Below, in pieces: positions 37,195 through 46,350 of a DNA stretch of 64,000 nt. Origin of the DNA: Halobacteriales archaeon QS_6_71_20 (lineage in GTDB: Archaea; Halobacteriota; Halobacteria; Halobacteriales; Haloferacaceae). The stretch's first letter is position 1. Each line of letters opens with the position of its first letter. The translations under genes and the position numbers were made by a program. Below the pieces are notes generated by a model. The model ran no database searches, was not told the DNA's origin, and was given only the letters and a program-made list of their open reading frames with translations. The stretch spans positions 1 through 64,000 of the forward strand of contig PXRU01000020.1 of assembly GCA_003020945.1 (NCBI GenBank). The letters run 5' to 3'.

Positions 37195-38040
37195 ATGGAG
37201 GCGACACGGTCGCTCGGCGGGTATCTCGAGCTCGCCCGCGTCGGCAACGCCGTCGCCGCGGGGCTGCTCACCGTCGTCGGCTCGTTCGTCGCGGGCGGCC
37301 TCGACTCCCCGACGGCCGTCGCGCTCGCGGTGACGGCGACCGCGGCCGCGACCGCCGCCGGCAACGCGATCAACGACTACTTCGACCGCGAGATCGACAC
37401 GGTGAACCGGCCCGACCGGCCGATCCCGAGCGGTCGCGTTCCGGCGCGCTCGGCGGCGGCGTACGCGGCGGCGCTGTTCGCCGTCGCCACGGCGGCCGCG
37501 GCGTCGCTGCCGCCGCTGGCGCTCGGGATCGCCGTCGTGAACCTGCTGGCGCTTCTGGCGTACACACAGTTGTTCAAGGGGTTGCCCGCGGTCGGCAACG
37601 TCGTCGTGGCGTCACTCACCGGGTCGACGTTCCTGTTCGGCGCGGCCGCCGTCGGCCGGATCGCGCCGCCGACGTGGACGCTGTTCGGGCTGGCGGCGAC
37701 GGCGACGTTCGCCCGCGAGGTGGTGAAAGACGTCGAGGACGTCGCGGGCGACCGCGACGAGGGGCTTCGGACGCTCCCGATCGTGGTCGGCGAGCGGCCG
37801 GCACTGGCGGCCGCGACCGTCGCGATGGCGGCGGCGACGGCCGCGAGCGCGATGCCGTACCTCGCCGGCACGTTCGGACTCGCGTACCTCGCGGTGGTCG
37901 TGCCGGCGGACGCGACGATGCTGGGCGCGACCGTCTGGGGCTTCCGGAACCCGGCGAGAGCACAGCGATGGATCAAACGCGGCACGTTCCTCGCGGCGCT
38001 GGCGTTCGTCGCCGGCCGGGCCGCGATCGTGCTCGGATGA
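37195..38040 (+). CDS. Digeranylgeranylglyceryl phosphate synthase (UbiA family)
   Basis: 281 residues with about nine membrane helices. It adds the second geranylgeranyl chain to geranylgeranylglyceryl phosphate, a core step in archaeal ether-lipid synthesis. The two Asp-rich motifs are AGNAINDYFDREIDTVNRPD (residues about 61-80) and REVVKDVEDVAGDRDEGLRT (about 175-195). It opens EATRSLGGYLELARVGNAVA. It starts about 125 bases after tRNA-Arg, divergent to it. Assignment follows the archaeal UbiA clade with the NDYFDREID motif. Confidence 0.9.
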   Translation: MEATRSLGGYLELARVGNAVAAGLLTVVGSFVAGGLDSPTAVALAVTATAAATAAGNAINDYFDREIDTVNRPDRPIPSGRVPARSAAAYAAALFAVATAAAASLPPLALGIAVVNLLALLAYTQLFKGLPAVGNVVVASLTGSTFLFGAAAVGRIAPPTWTLFGLAATATFAREVVKDVEDVAGDRDEGLRTLPIVVGERPALAAATVAMAAATAASAMPYLAGTFGLAYLAVVVPADATMLGATVWGFRNPARAQRWIKRGTFLAALAFVAGRAAIVLG

Positions 38041-38194
38041 GGGGGAGTCCGTCGCCGCGTCGGCCGACCAAACATAAAGAATAATACCCACTCACAGCAA
38101 GACACCGGTAGTCGAATGACTCCCGGCGAGACGGAGCGACGACCGAGTCCGCGAGACCGCCCCGTCCGCGCCGAGTCGGCCGTGGAGGCTGCGC

Positions 38195-38803
38195 ATGTAT
38201 GAAGTCGACGCGCTAGACGGCGAGATCGAACCCGGGTCGAACGTGCTCGTCACCGGGCCGTCGCTGAGCGGCAAGCGCGAGCTGTCGCTGGACGTGCTCG
38301 CGGGGGGCACCCGCAACGGCGAGGGCGCGATCGTCGTGACGACCAAGGACTCCGCCGACCGGATCCTCTCGCAGTTCGAGAAGCGAACGGGCTACGAGGG
38401 GCGCCCGGTCGCGATCGTCGACACGGTCACCCGCCAGCAGGGCGTCGGCGACGCGCCCGACAGCGACCGCATCAAGTACACCTCCTCCCCGGTCGACATG
38501 ACCGGCATCGGGATCAAGCTCTCGGAGTTCCTGGAGACGTTCTACCGCGACCGCGGCATCCGACAGAACCGGGTGATGGTCCACTCGCTGTCGACGCTGC
38601 TGATGTACTCCGACCTGCAGACGGTGTTCCGCTTCCTCCACGTGTTCACCGGACGGATCCAGAGCGTCGACGGGCTGGGAGTGTACTGTATCGACTCGAC
38701 GGCCCACGACGACCAGACGATGAACACGTTGAAACAGCTGTTCGACGGGATCGTCGAGACCGAGGAGGGCGAGGATCCCACGGTCCGGCTGGTGAACGCC
38801 TGA
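38195..38803 (+). CDS. RecA/RAD55-like haloarchaeal ATPase (KaiC superfamily)
   Basis: 202 residues. Walker A is VTGPSLSGKRELSL (residues about 18-31); Walker B is probably the MVHSLSTLLMYSD segment, with no strong acidic pair. The family member is shorter than full KaiC and lacks a second ATPase domain. Such haloarchaeal proteins are often tied to sensory or regulatory proteins; the role here is not shown. The start is set by the first Met with family-like residues (MYEVDALDGEIEPGS). It stands alone between the lipid enzyme and the CoA-binding protein. Confidence 0.8.
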   Translation: MYEVDALDGEIEPGSNVLVTGPSLSGKRELSLDVLAGGTRNGEGAIVVTTKDSADRILSQFEKRTGYEGRPVAIVDTVTRQQGVGDAPDSDRIKYTSSPVDMTGIGIKLSEFLETFYRDRGIRQNRVMVHSLSTLLMYSDLQTVFRFLHVFTGRIQSVDGLGVYCIDSTAHDDQTMNTLKQLFDGIVETEEGEDPTVRLVNA

Positions 38804-38921
38804 GCGTCGCCGACGGCGTTGCTGTCGCCGTCATCGCCGACACCCCCACGCGCGTCCCGTCCACCGTCCGACCGCGGAACCGGCGGGAACGCTTTTGCCC
38901 CGCGACGGTCGAATTTGAGTC

Positions 38922-39344
38922 GTGCCAGCGAGCGACGACGACGGCCTGCGCGAGCTGCTGTCGATGGACCCGGTCGCGGTCGTCGGCTGTTCGAGCACGC
39001 CGGGCAAGGCCGCCCACGACGTCCCCGAGTACCTCCAGCGACACGGCTACGAGGTGATCCCCGTGAACCCCTACGCCGGCGAGGTGCTCGGGCGCGAGGC
39101 GTACGACTCGCTCGCCGACGTCGAGGAGGCGGTCGAGCTGGTCGACGTGTTCCGGCCCAGCGGGGAGGTGCCGGAGATCGTCGACGAGGTGCTCGCGCGC
39201 CGCGAGGACCGGGGCGATGTCGAGGGGCTGTGGCTCCAGCTCGGCATCGCCGACGACGGGGCGCTGGCCCGCGCCGACGACGCCGGCCTGGCGACCACGC
39301 AGGACCGCTGTATGAAGGTCGAACACGGCCGACTGCTCGACTGA
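38922..39344 (+). CDS. CoA-binding domain protein (CoA_binding_2)
   Basis: 140 residues from a GTG start. The single Rossmann-like domain has VAVVGCSSTPGKAAHDVPEY (nucleotide loop), GYEVIPVNPYAGEVLG, VFRPSGEVPEIVDEVL, LWLQLGI and the C-terminal TTQDRCMKVEHGRL. The last holds the conserved Cys and is near-diagnostic of the YccU-like family. It binds CoA; metabolic role unknown. Confidence 0.88.
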   Translation: MPASDDDGLRELLSMDPVAVVGCSSTPGKAAHDVPEYLQRHGYEVIPVNPYAGEVLGREAYDSLADVEEAVELVDVFRPSGEVPEIVDEVLARREDRGDVEGLWLQLGIADDGALARADDAGLATTQDRCMKVEHGRLLD

Positions 39345-39422
39345 CGGACGGCTCACACACCCGGTGTCGGCGTTCGGTCCACGGCGCAAAGCTCAGGACG
39401 CGACGCCGCCCTTCCGGCCGTC

Positions 39423-39713
39423 TCACGACGATTCTCCCTCGGTGCTACGGTCCGGCCGGCCCCCGCCTTCGGGGTCGCCGTAGTGTTCCTGTCCGACAGA
39501 CCCTTCGTCGACGAACGTGACGAGCGTGTCGTGGAGTTCCGCGGCCGATTCGAACTCGTCGACGTCGGTCCGCTCCAGTACCGACGCGACCGTGGTGTCC
39601 TCGCCGTCGGGCGCCTCCAGCGTCTCGTCGCCGACGCTTCCGATGACGGTCTCCCGGTCGACCGGGTACGACAGGCGTCGCTCGAACTCCGCCCGCGCCT
39701 CGGAGAGTCGCAT
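39423..39713 (-). CDS. DUF5789-like haloarchaeal protein
   Basis: 96 residues starting MRLSEARAEFERRLSYPVDR. Acidic with two short helix-loop segments (VIGSVGDETLEAPDGEDTTV, FESAAELHDTLVTFVDEG). Resembles the DUF5789 group by length and order of motifs; the match is from memory of the family pattern. ATG at 39713 is preferred to the upstream ATG at 39866 because only the shorter form has family-like residues. Convergent with the CoA-binding protein gene and divergent from menD. Confidence 0.55.
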   Translation of the reverse strand: MRLSEARAEFERRLSYPVDRETVIGSVGDETLEAPDGEDTTVASVLERTDVDEFESAAELHDTLVTFVDEGSVGQEHYGDPEGGGRPDRSTEGESS

Positions 39714-39946
39714 GCGGGATCGACCACCTGCGGCCTGAAGTGTCTGGTTTCGGGGTACGTTCCGGTTGGCTTCGCCGACGGACATCGAGGCCAGCGTCGT
39801 CACGCGACCGTCGCCCCGTCGAACGTGACGGCGGCGACGAACCGCTCCGGGTCGAGCGAGCGACAACGGACTGGCGATCGACGGGCGGCGACGGGAGCGC
39901 GGCCGCGGGACACGTCGTTTATGCGCCCCCCGGTCGAACGCCGCCC

Positions 39947-41568
39947 ATGACCGACCGCGCGCCGAACCGGAACACGCTGTGGGGTCGCGTCGTCGCCGAC
40001 GAGCTGGCCGCGGCCGGCGTCGACGCCGTCTGCGTCACCCCCGGCTCGCGCTCGACGCCCCTGACCGTCGCGTTCGCCGAGCACCCCGACGTCCGCGTCC
40101 GCTCGCACCTCGACGAGCGCTCCTCGGCCTTCTTCGCGCTCGGCCGCGCCCGCCGGACGGGCGCGGTGACGCCGCTGGTGTGCACCTCGGGCACGGCGGC
40201 CGCCAACTTCCACCCCGCCGTGATGGAGGCGAGCCAGTCGCGCGTGCCGTTGCTGCTGCTCACCGCCGACCGCCCGCCGGAGCTGCGGGACTCGGGGGCG
40301 AACCAGACCGTCGACCAGGAGAAGCTGTACGGCGACGCCGTCCGCTGGTACAGGGACCTCCCCGAGCCGGAGGCCGACGACCGGAAGCTGCGCTCGCTGC
40401 GGACCGACCTCGCGCGCGCCGTCTCGACCGCCGAGGGCACCCCGTCGGGGCCGGTCCACCTGAACGTCCCGTTCCGCAAGCCGCTGGAGCCCATTACGGT
40501 CGAGGGCGACGTGCCCGCCGATCTCCCGAGCGAGGCCGCCGAGGGGCGCGACGGCGCGTTCGTCTCGACAACGGCTGGCCACCCGATGCCCGACGACCGC
40601 GACCTGCGGCGACTCGCGCGGGCGCTCGCGGTCGAGCGCGGCCTGATCGTCGCCGGCCCCGCCGACCCGCCCGGCCCGGACCACGAGGCGGTGACGGCGC
40701 TCTCGCACGCGACCGGCTTCCCCCTGCTCGCGGACCCGCTCTCGGGACTGCGGTTCGGCTCGCCGACGCGGGTCGCGCCCGTCCTCGGCGGCTACGACGG
40801 GGTGCTCGCCGGCGGTGCCCCCGACGGGTGGCCGGAGCCGGAGGTCGTCCTCCGGTTCGGCGCCTCCCCCACCTCGAAGCCGCTGCGGCGATACCTCGCG
40901 GGCACCGCGACCGCTGGACGGCCGCCGAGGCGGCCCACTGGGACGCCGTCGAGGCGGAGGACCGCTTCTTCGAGGGGCGCGTGCTCGCGGACGTGGCCGA
41001 GCTCGCGCCGGAGCCGTCGACGGTGTTCGTCTCCAACTCGATGCCCGTCCGCGACGCCGACCGCTTCGCCGCCCCCGCCGCGACGGGGCTGACGATGCTC
41101 GGCAACCGCGGCGCCTCCGGCATCGACGGCATCGTCTCGACGGCGCTGGGGGCGGGGTCGGCGACGGCCGACGACCTGACGCTGGTGACCGGGGACCTGG
41201 CGTACTACCACGACATGAACGGCCTGCTCGCGCTGGAACGGTGCGACGTGGACGCGACGGTCGTCCTCGTCGACAACGACGGCGGCGGCATCTTCCACAT
41301 GCTCCCGATCGAGGCGTTCGACCCGCCGTTCACGGCGCAGTTCAGGACGCCCCACGGGCTCGACTTCGAGCCGACCGGCGAGCTGTACGACCTGTCGTTC
41401 GCCCGCGTCGGCGGCGACGACCGCGAGGGGTTCCGCGAGCTGTACCGGGAGAGCGTCGCGAGCGAGGGGACGCAGGTGATCGCGGTCGACAGCGACGCCG
41501 AGGCCAGCCACCGGGTGCGCGAGGAGCTCGCCGAGACGGTGGCCGAGCGCGTGGCGGCCATCGAGTAG
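39947..41568 (+). pseudogene. menD: menD with internal deletion and frameshift
   Basis: MenD makes SEPHCHC from isochorismate and 2-oxoglutarate with ThDP. Frame 2 from the ATG reads the N-terminal half (NTLWGRVVADELAAAGVDAV, CVTPGSRSTPLTVAFAEHPD, LVCTSGTAAANFHPAVMEAS, FGASPTSKPLRRYLAG). Near 40900-40915 the family continuation changes to frame 1 ([64 protein letters not shown], the ThDP/Mg site). About 40-45 residues usual in the family are missing at the junction. As written, no complete MenD can be made. No menF is visible upstream. Confidence 0.85.
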
Positions 41569-41727
41569 CGGGTCGCGAACCCGACTCCGGGCAGCGGGTC
41601 ACGGGTCGCGGGCCGACCGTCCGTCCGGGACTCCCCGCGAACCGACCGCGACCGGCGGGACCGCCGCGGTGCCGCCGCCCGGAGCCAGTCCGGGTAGCTA
41701 TTTGGGGCCGCCCGCTGGGGATCGGGT

Positions 41728-42660
41728 ATGAGCGACACCGAGCCCGTCTCGGCGATCTTCGACCCCGACCGGTGGGAGCCGGTCGAGGGTAGCGACGCGT
41801 TCGACGACGTCACCTATCACCGCGCGGTCGACTCCCCGACCGTCCGGATCGCGTTCGACCGCCCGGAGACGCGCAACGCGTTCCGCCCCGGCACCGTCGA
41901 CGAGCTGTACGCCGCCCTCGACGACGCCCGCAAGCGGGCCGACGTGGGCTGCGTCCTCCTCACCGGCAACGGCCCGTCCCCGAAGGACGGCGGCTGGGCG
42001 TTCTGCTCGGGCGGCGACCAGTCCGTCCGCGGCGACTCCGGCTACGAGTACCGCGACGACGACGAGGCCGACGAGTCCGACGACGAACTCGTGCGCGAGG
42101 CGAAGGCCGGCCGGCTCCACGTCCTCGAAGTCCAGCGCCTCGTCCGGTTCATGCCCAAGCCCGTCGTCGCCGTCGTGCCGGGCTGGGCCGTCGGCGGAGG
42201 CCACTCCCTGCACGTGGTCTGTGACCTCACACTCGCGAGCGACGAGCACGCGAAGTTCCTCCAGACGGACCCCGACGTGGCCAGCTTCGACGGCGGCTTC
42301 GGCTCCGCGTACCTCGCCAAGCAGGTGGGCCAGAAGAAGGCCCGCGAGGTGTTCTTCCGCGGGAAGACGTACTCCGCCGAGGAGGCCGTCGACATGGGGA
42401 TGGCCAACGAGGCGGTCCCCCACGAGGACCTGGAGGACGTCGCCCTAGAGTGGGCCGACGAGATGACGAGCAAGTCGCCGACGGCGATGCGAATGCTGAA
42501 GTTCGCGTTCAACATGACCGATGACGGGATGGTCGGCCAGCAGGTGTTCGCCGGCGAGGCCACGCGGCTGGCGTACATGACCCCGGAGGCACAGGAGGGC
42601 CGCGACGCGTTCCTGGAGGGGCGGGAGCCGGACTTCTCCGGGCATCCCTGGCACTACTAA
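41728..42660 (+). CDS. menB: 1,4-dihydroxy-2-naphthoyl-CoA synthase
   Basis: 310 residues, a crotonase-fold enzyme that closes o-succinylbenzoyl-CoA to DHNA-CoA. Family features are RPETRNAFRPGTVDELYAAL, the oxyanion segment FCSGGDQSVRG, GWAVGGGHSLHVVCDLTLAS, and TDPDVASFDGGFGSAYLA, with the catalytic Asp/Tyr region. The C-terminal FSGHPWHY is typical of MenB. The gene sits between menD and menA, matching a haloarchaeal menaquinone cluster. The start MSDTEPVSAIFDPDRW is about 27 bases after a TATA-like run. Confidence 0.93.
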   Translation: MSDTEPVSAIFDPDRWEPVEGSDAFDDVTYHRAVDSPTVRIAFDRPETRNAFRPGTVDELYAALDDARKRADVGCVLLTGNGPSPKDGGWAFCSGGDQSVRGDSGYEYRDDDEADESDDELVREAKAGRLHVLEVQRLVRFMPKPVVAVVPGWAVGGGHSLHVVCDLTLASDEHAKFLQTDPDVASFDGGFGSAYLAKQVGQKKAREVFFRGKTYSAEEAVDMGMANEAVPHEDLEDVALEWADEMTSKSPTAMRMLKFAFNMTDDGMVGQQVFAGEATRLAYMTPEAQEGRDAFLEGREPDFSGHPWHY

Positions 42661-42728
42661 AACGAACCGCTTTTCGCGGGGTCCTCCTCGCTCGCGCGGC
42701 TGTCAGATTCGAAGAATCCGACTGCTAA

Positions 42729-42751
42729 TCAGAATCGCAAAGCGATTCTGA
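42729..42751. terminator. Perfect hairpin between convergent menB and CMD genes
   Basis: A 10-bp perfect inverted repeat (TCAGAATCGC, 3-base loop, GCGATTCTGA) lies in a locally A/T-rich intergenic stretch about 70 bases past the menB stop and about 80 bases before the stop of the opposite-strand gene. Its location between two gene ends suggests a bidirectional transcript-end structure. Confidence 0.55.
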
Positions 42752-42834
42752 TGATGATCAAAAGGCCGCTCGCTCGGGCTCCGCCCTCGCTCGCGGTACA
42801 ACTGCTGGTGCTCTCCACACCGCCGCCGCGACAG

Positions 42835-43380
42835 CTACTCCCGCGGGTCCCAGCCCGCGAACTCGTCGTCGTCCTCCAGTCCCACGTCGAGGGCGTCGAG
42901 TACGCCTGCAAGCGACGTGTAACCGTTCGCCAGCGACGCGACGCCGACGGCCGTCGACTCGTCGCGGGCGGCGACGAACTCGTCGTGGAGCGCGTCGTCG
43001 ACCTCGCGCCCGAGCGCGGCGTGGGCGTACCGCAGGAGCAGCGCCTCCCCGTCGTCGAAGGCGTCGAAGTCGCCGCCGGCTATCGCCGCCATCTCCGCCT
43101 CGGCGACCCCCGCGTCGCGGCCGATCCGGACGTGCTGGTGCCACTCGTACCGGGAGCGGTTCTCCGCGGCGGACAGCAGGATCACGAGTTCCCGCTCGCG
43201 CTCGTTCAGGCCGCTGGAGGCCCACAGCGACGAGAGGAACGCGCGGGTGCCCGCCAACACCTCGGGGTTGTTGCCGAGGGCGGCGTAGACGTTCACGGGC
43301 CTGCCCTGTAGCTTCGAGACGACCAGGTCGCGGTACTCCTCGGGCAGGTCCTCCGGGTCGACGTACGGAACGCGGGCCAT
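42835..43380 (-). CDS. Carboxymuconolactone decarboxylase family protein
   Basis: 181 residues of the CMD/AhpD-like helical fold (GLNERERELVILLSAAENRS, YEWHQHVRIGRDAGVAEAEM). The redox Cys pair of AhpD peroxidases is absent; the sequence there reads NRSRYEWHQH, so it is a decarboxylase-type or structural relative rather than a peroxidase. Function unassigned. Convergent with menB, it lies within the menaquinone cluster but is not known to take part. Confidence 0.8.
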   Translation of the reverse strand: MARVPYVDPEDLPEEYRDLVVSKLQGRPVNVYAALGNNPEVLAGTRAFLSSLWASSGLNERERELVILLSAAENRSRYEWHQHVRIGRDAGVAEAEMAAIAGGDFDAFDDGEALLLRYAHAALGREVDDALHDEFVAARDESTAVGVASLANGYTSLAGVLDALDVGLEDDDEFAGWDPRE

Positions 43381-43423
43381 ACGGGGTCGACTCGCGGACG
43401 GGACCTATAGCTCCCGCCGTCGA

Positions 43424-43672
43424 GTGACGAGACGGCGTGTCGGCCGCTCGGAACACCTGTCTGCCGCCGCCGCCGAGGAGATACAGCGCCGCCACGACGA
43501 GAGCAGCGACCCCGACGGCCCACGCGGCCCCCGGGAGACGGCCCTCCAAGACAGCGGCCGGTTCGCCGGACCGGAGCAGCAGGACCGACAGCCGGATCGA
43601 CAGGAGGGCGACGCCTCGGCGGACCGTTCGCCGTAGCGCGGCGTCCGTCGTCGTCGCCTTCGACGGCGACAC
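43424..43672 (-). CDS. Possible small membrane protein, end uncertain
   Basis: From a GTG at 43672 the frame reads VSPSKATTTDAALRRTVRRG, then two hydrophobic helices (GVALLSIRLSVLLL and AAWAVGVAALVVAALYLL) and GGGGRQVFRAADTP. This has real coding character in an otherwise empty interval between the CMD and menA genes. The frame does not stop here but runs on into the CMD gene region in a different frame, so the true 3' end is unclear and a frameshift is possible. Right limit set from the GTG; left limit is approximate. Confidence 0.35.
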
Positions 43673-43736
43673 GGCACGGAGCGGTGGCGACCGGGAAGCC
43701 CACCCTTCAATGTCCCGGCCGCCCCAGTCTCCGACA

Positions 43737-44684
43737 ATGAGCACGGAGACGAGCCAGGCGGACATCTCCAGGCGACGCGCGTGGCTGATCGCCGCGCGCC
43801 CGCAGACGATGCCGGCGGCGCTGGCGCCCGTCCTCGTCGGGACCGGCCTCGCCGTCCGCGACGGCGTGTTCGCGCCCCTGCCGGCGCTGGTGGCGCTGGT
43901 GGGCGCGGCGCTGATCCAGGTCGGGACGAACTTCGCGAACGACTACTACGACGCCGTTCGGGGCGCCGACACCGCCGACCGGGAGGGGTTCACCCGGGTG
44001 ACGGCCGGCGGGATCATCGAGCCCGCGGCGGTGAAGCGCGCGATGTGGCTCACCTTCCTCGCGGCGGTCCTCGTCGGCGGCTACCTCGTCGCCGTCGCGG
44101 GGCTGCCGATCCTGGTCGTCGGCCTCGTCTCCGTGGCGCTGGGCGTCGCCTACACCGGCGGCCCGTACCCGCTGGCGTACCACGGCCTCGGCGACGTGTT
44201 CGTGTTCGCCTTCTTCGGCGTCGTCGCGGTCGCGGGCACCTACTACGTCCAGGCGGCCGCGCGGCTGGGCGTCGACTTGCTCGCGTTCGTCCCGCGCGCG
44301 GAACTGGTGCCGCCGGCGGCGGTCGTCGCCTCGCTCCCGGTCGCGGCCATCGCGACGAACATCCTCGTCGTCAACAACCTCCGGGACCGCGAGGAGGACG
44401 CCGAGACGGGGAAGAACACCCTCGCCGTCCGCTTCGGCTACGGCTTCTCGCGGGCGCAGTTCGTGCTCCTGCTCGGGATGGCGTACGCGATCCCGCCGGT
44501 GTTTCTCGCGTCGACCGGCGACGCGACGACGCTGCTGCCCCTGCTGACGCTCCCGCTGGCGCTGCCGCTGACGCGGACGGTGCTAACGGAGACGCGCGGC
44601 GAGGTGCTGAACCCGGCGCTGGAGCGGTGCGGGAAGCTGCACGCCGCGTTCGCGGCGCTGTTCGCGCTCGGGCTGGCGCTGTGA
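43737..44684 (+). CDS. menA: 1,4-dihydroxy-2-naphthoate polyprenyltransferase
   Basis: 315 residues, a UbiA-fold membrane enzyme with about nine helices. It joins DHNA to a polyprenyl chain to make demethylmenaquinone. Asp-rich motifs: [20 protein letters not shown] (residues about 60-80) and [20 protein letters not shown] (about 205-224). The N-terminus [20 protein letters not shown] is typical of MenA. Its stop overlaps the GTG start of menC by four bases, so they are translationally coupled. Confidence 0.92.
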   Translation: MSTETSQADISRRRAWLIAARPQTMPAALAPVLVGTGLAVRDGVFAPLPALVALVGAALIQVGTNFANDYYDAVRGADTADREGFTRVTAGGIIEPAAVKRAMWLTFLAAVLVGGYLVAVAGLPILVVGLVSVALGVAYTGGPYPLAYHGLGDVFVFAFFGVVAVAGTYYVQAAARLGVDLLAFVPRAELVPPAAVVASLPVAAIATNILVVNNLRDREEDAETGKNTLAVRFGYGFSRAQFVLLLGMAYAIPPVFLASTGDATTLLPLLTLPLALPLTRTVLTETRGEVLNPALERCGKLHAAFAALFALGLAL

Positions 44685-45635
44685 CGGTCGTCGCGCTCCG
44701 CCCGTTCGCGCTCGACCTCCCCGCGCCGCTGTCGACGGCCGCCGGCGACATAGAGGCCCGCGAGGGACTGCTCGTCCGCGTCGACCTCGGCGACACGTCT
44801 GGCGTCGGCGAGGCGACGCCGCTGCCGGGGTGGACGGAGTCGCCGGCCGACTGTCGGGCGGCGCTGGAGCGCGCCCGCGACGGGGGACCCCTCCCGGGCC
44901 CGGACGCGCCCGCCGCCCGCCACGCCGTCACGCTCGCGTACCGGGACGCGTTCGCGCGACGGCGCGGCGAGGCGGTCGCCGGGAGCCTCGCCCTCGGCAA
45001 GGCGGCGGCGTCGGTCCCCGCGAACGCGACCGTCGGCGACGGCGACGGGACGGCGACGGTCGCGGCCGCGGAGTCGGCGGTCGCGGCCGGCTACCGGACG
45101 CTGAAGCTGAAGGTGGGCGCCCGCGACCTCGCGGCCGACGTCGACCGGGTGCGCGCGGTCGCCGAGGCGGTCGGCGGGCGGGGGGCTCGTCGAGTACGTC
45201 GAGCAGCCGCTCGCAGCGGGGGATCTGGCGGGCCACGCGTCGCTCCGGGGCGTCGGCGCCCCCGTCGCGCTGGACGAGTCGCTGACGCGGTACGGCGTCG
45301 GCGACGTGCTCGCGGCCGGGGCGGCGGACGCGCTCGTCCTGAAGCCGATGGCGCTGGGCGGCCCCTCGCGGGCGCTCGCGGCCGGCCGGGCCGCCGCGGC
45401 CGCCGGCGTCGACGCCGTCGTCACCACGACGGTCGACGCGGCGGTCGCACGCGCCGGCGCGGTCCACGTCGCCGCGGCGCTGCCGGACGGGGGTGAGCGC
45501 GCCCACGGCCTCGCGACCGCCGACCTGCTGGCGACGGATCTCGTCGACGACCCGGTCCCCGTCACGGACGGGCGGGTCGCGGTGCCGACGGAGGTGGGGC
45601 TTGCCGGCGGAGCGTTCGACGAACTCCTCCGATGA
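44681..45635 (+). pseudogene. menC: menC (o-succinylbenzoate synthase) with internal deletion and frameshift
   Basis: Enolase-superfamily enzyme that dehydrates SHCHC to o-succinylbenzoate. The first frame ([20 protein letters not shown]) runs through VGEATPLPGWTESP and YRTLKLKVGARDLAADVDRV, with the catalytic KxK. Near 45180 the family continuation jumps to frame 3: GLVEYVEQPLAAGDLAGHAS, APVALDESLTRYG, ADALVLKPMALGG, down to the stop at 45635. About 25-30 residues normally between these parts, including the VDANGAW block with a Mg-ligand Asp, are absent. No functional enzyme can be made as written. Confidence 0.8.
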
Positions 45636-45682
45636 GGGACGGACGACGGGAGATCGGACGAGACTGACGGGGAGCGGTCGAC

Positions 45683-46222
45683 TCAGCCCTCGACGACCTC
45701 GACGACGCCCTTCATGCCGAGGTTCCGGTGGGGCGTACAGTAGTATCGCGTAACGCCCGGCTCGGAGAAATCCCGGGAGAACGTCGCCCCCTCGGAGGCG
45801 TAGTACTCGCTCTCGAAGCCGCCGTCCTCGTCGACGACGTTGTGACGGCTGCCCGCCCCGGTCCACTCCCACACGACCGTCGTGTCGGGGGAGACCCGGA
45901 CGGCCGCGGGGCCGAACCCGTAGCCGCTGTCGCCGACGCCGACCGCGACCGTCACCTCGGCCTCGCCGGCGCGGTCGGCGACCGAGCCGTCGAACCCGGT
46001 GGCGTCCGAGAGGTAGCCGCCGTAGGGCTCGTCTCCGCTTCCGCCGCCGTCGTCGCCGCTTCCGTTCTCGTTGTCACCGCTACCGCCGTCGCTGCTTCCG
46101 CCGCTGCCGCCGACACAGCCGGCCAGCGACGCCGCGAGGCCGCCGCCCGCGGTCGCGAGGAGTCGCCTACGCGTGAGAACCCGGCTGCCGGGGCGTCCGT
46201 CGGGGGGTGTCGGATCGCTCAT
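45683..46222 (-). CDS. Halocyanin (blue copper) Tat lipoprotein
   Basis: 179 residues. The lead LTRRRLLATAGGGLAASLAG has the Tat RR and is followed by a lipobox Cys (LAGCVGG). A Gly/Ser/Asp linker precedes a plastocyanin-type domain with copper ligands His (SRHNVV), Cys and His (YYCTPHRN) and Met (LGMKGVVEV). It is a membrane-tethered electron carrier on the outer face. It lies convergent to menC, in the middle of quinone-related genes, fitting a role in respiratory electron transfer. ATG at 46222; the upstream extension lacks signal-like residues. Confidence 0.92.
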   Translation of the reverse strand: MSDPTPPDGRPGSRVLTRRRLLATAGGGLAASLAGCVGGSGGSSDGGSGDNENGSGDDGGGSGDEPYGGYLSDATGFDGSVADRAGEAEVTVAVGVGDSGYGFGPAAVRVSPDTTVVWEWTGAGSRHNVVDEDGGFESEYYASEGATFSRDFSEPGVTRYYCTPHRNLGMKGVVEVVEG

Positions 46223-46350
46223 ACCAGTACAAGGGACGGCCGGGGCTTGACCGCTCCGACTCGGCTCCGCCCGCCGGCGATCACGGCGGCGCGGCCCGTC
46301 CGATCGGCCGGAAAAGACTTTACTCGCGACCGGCCGTGCGGCTCGGTAGT

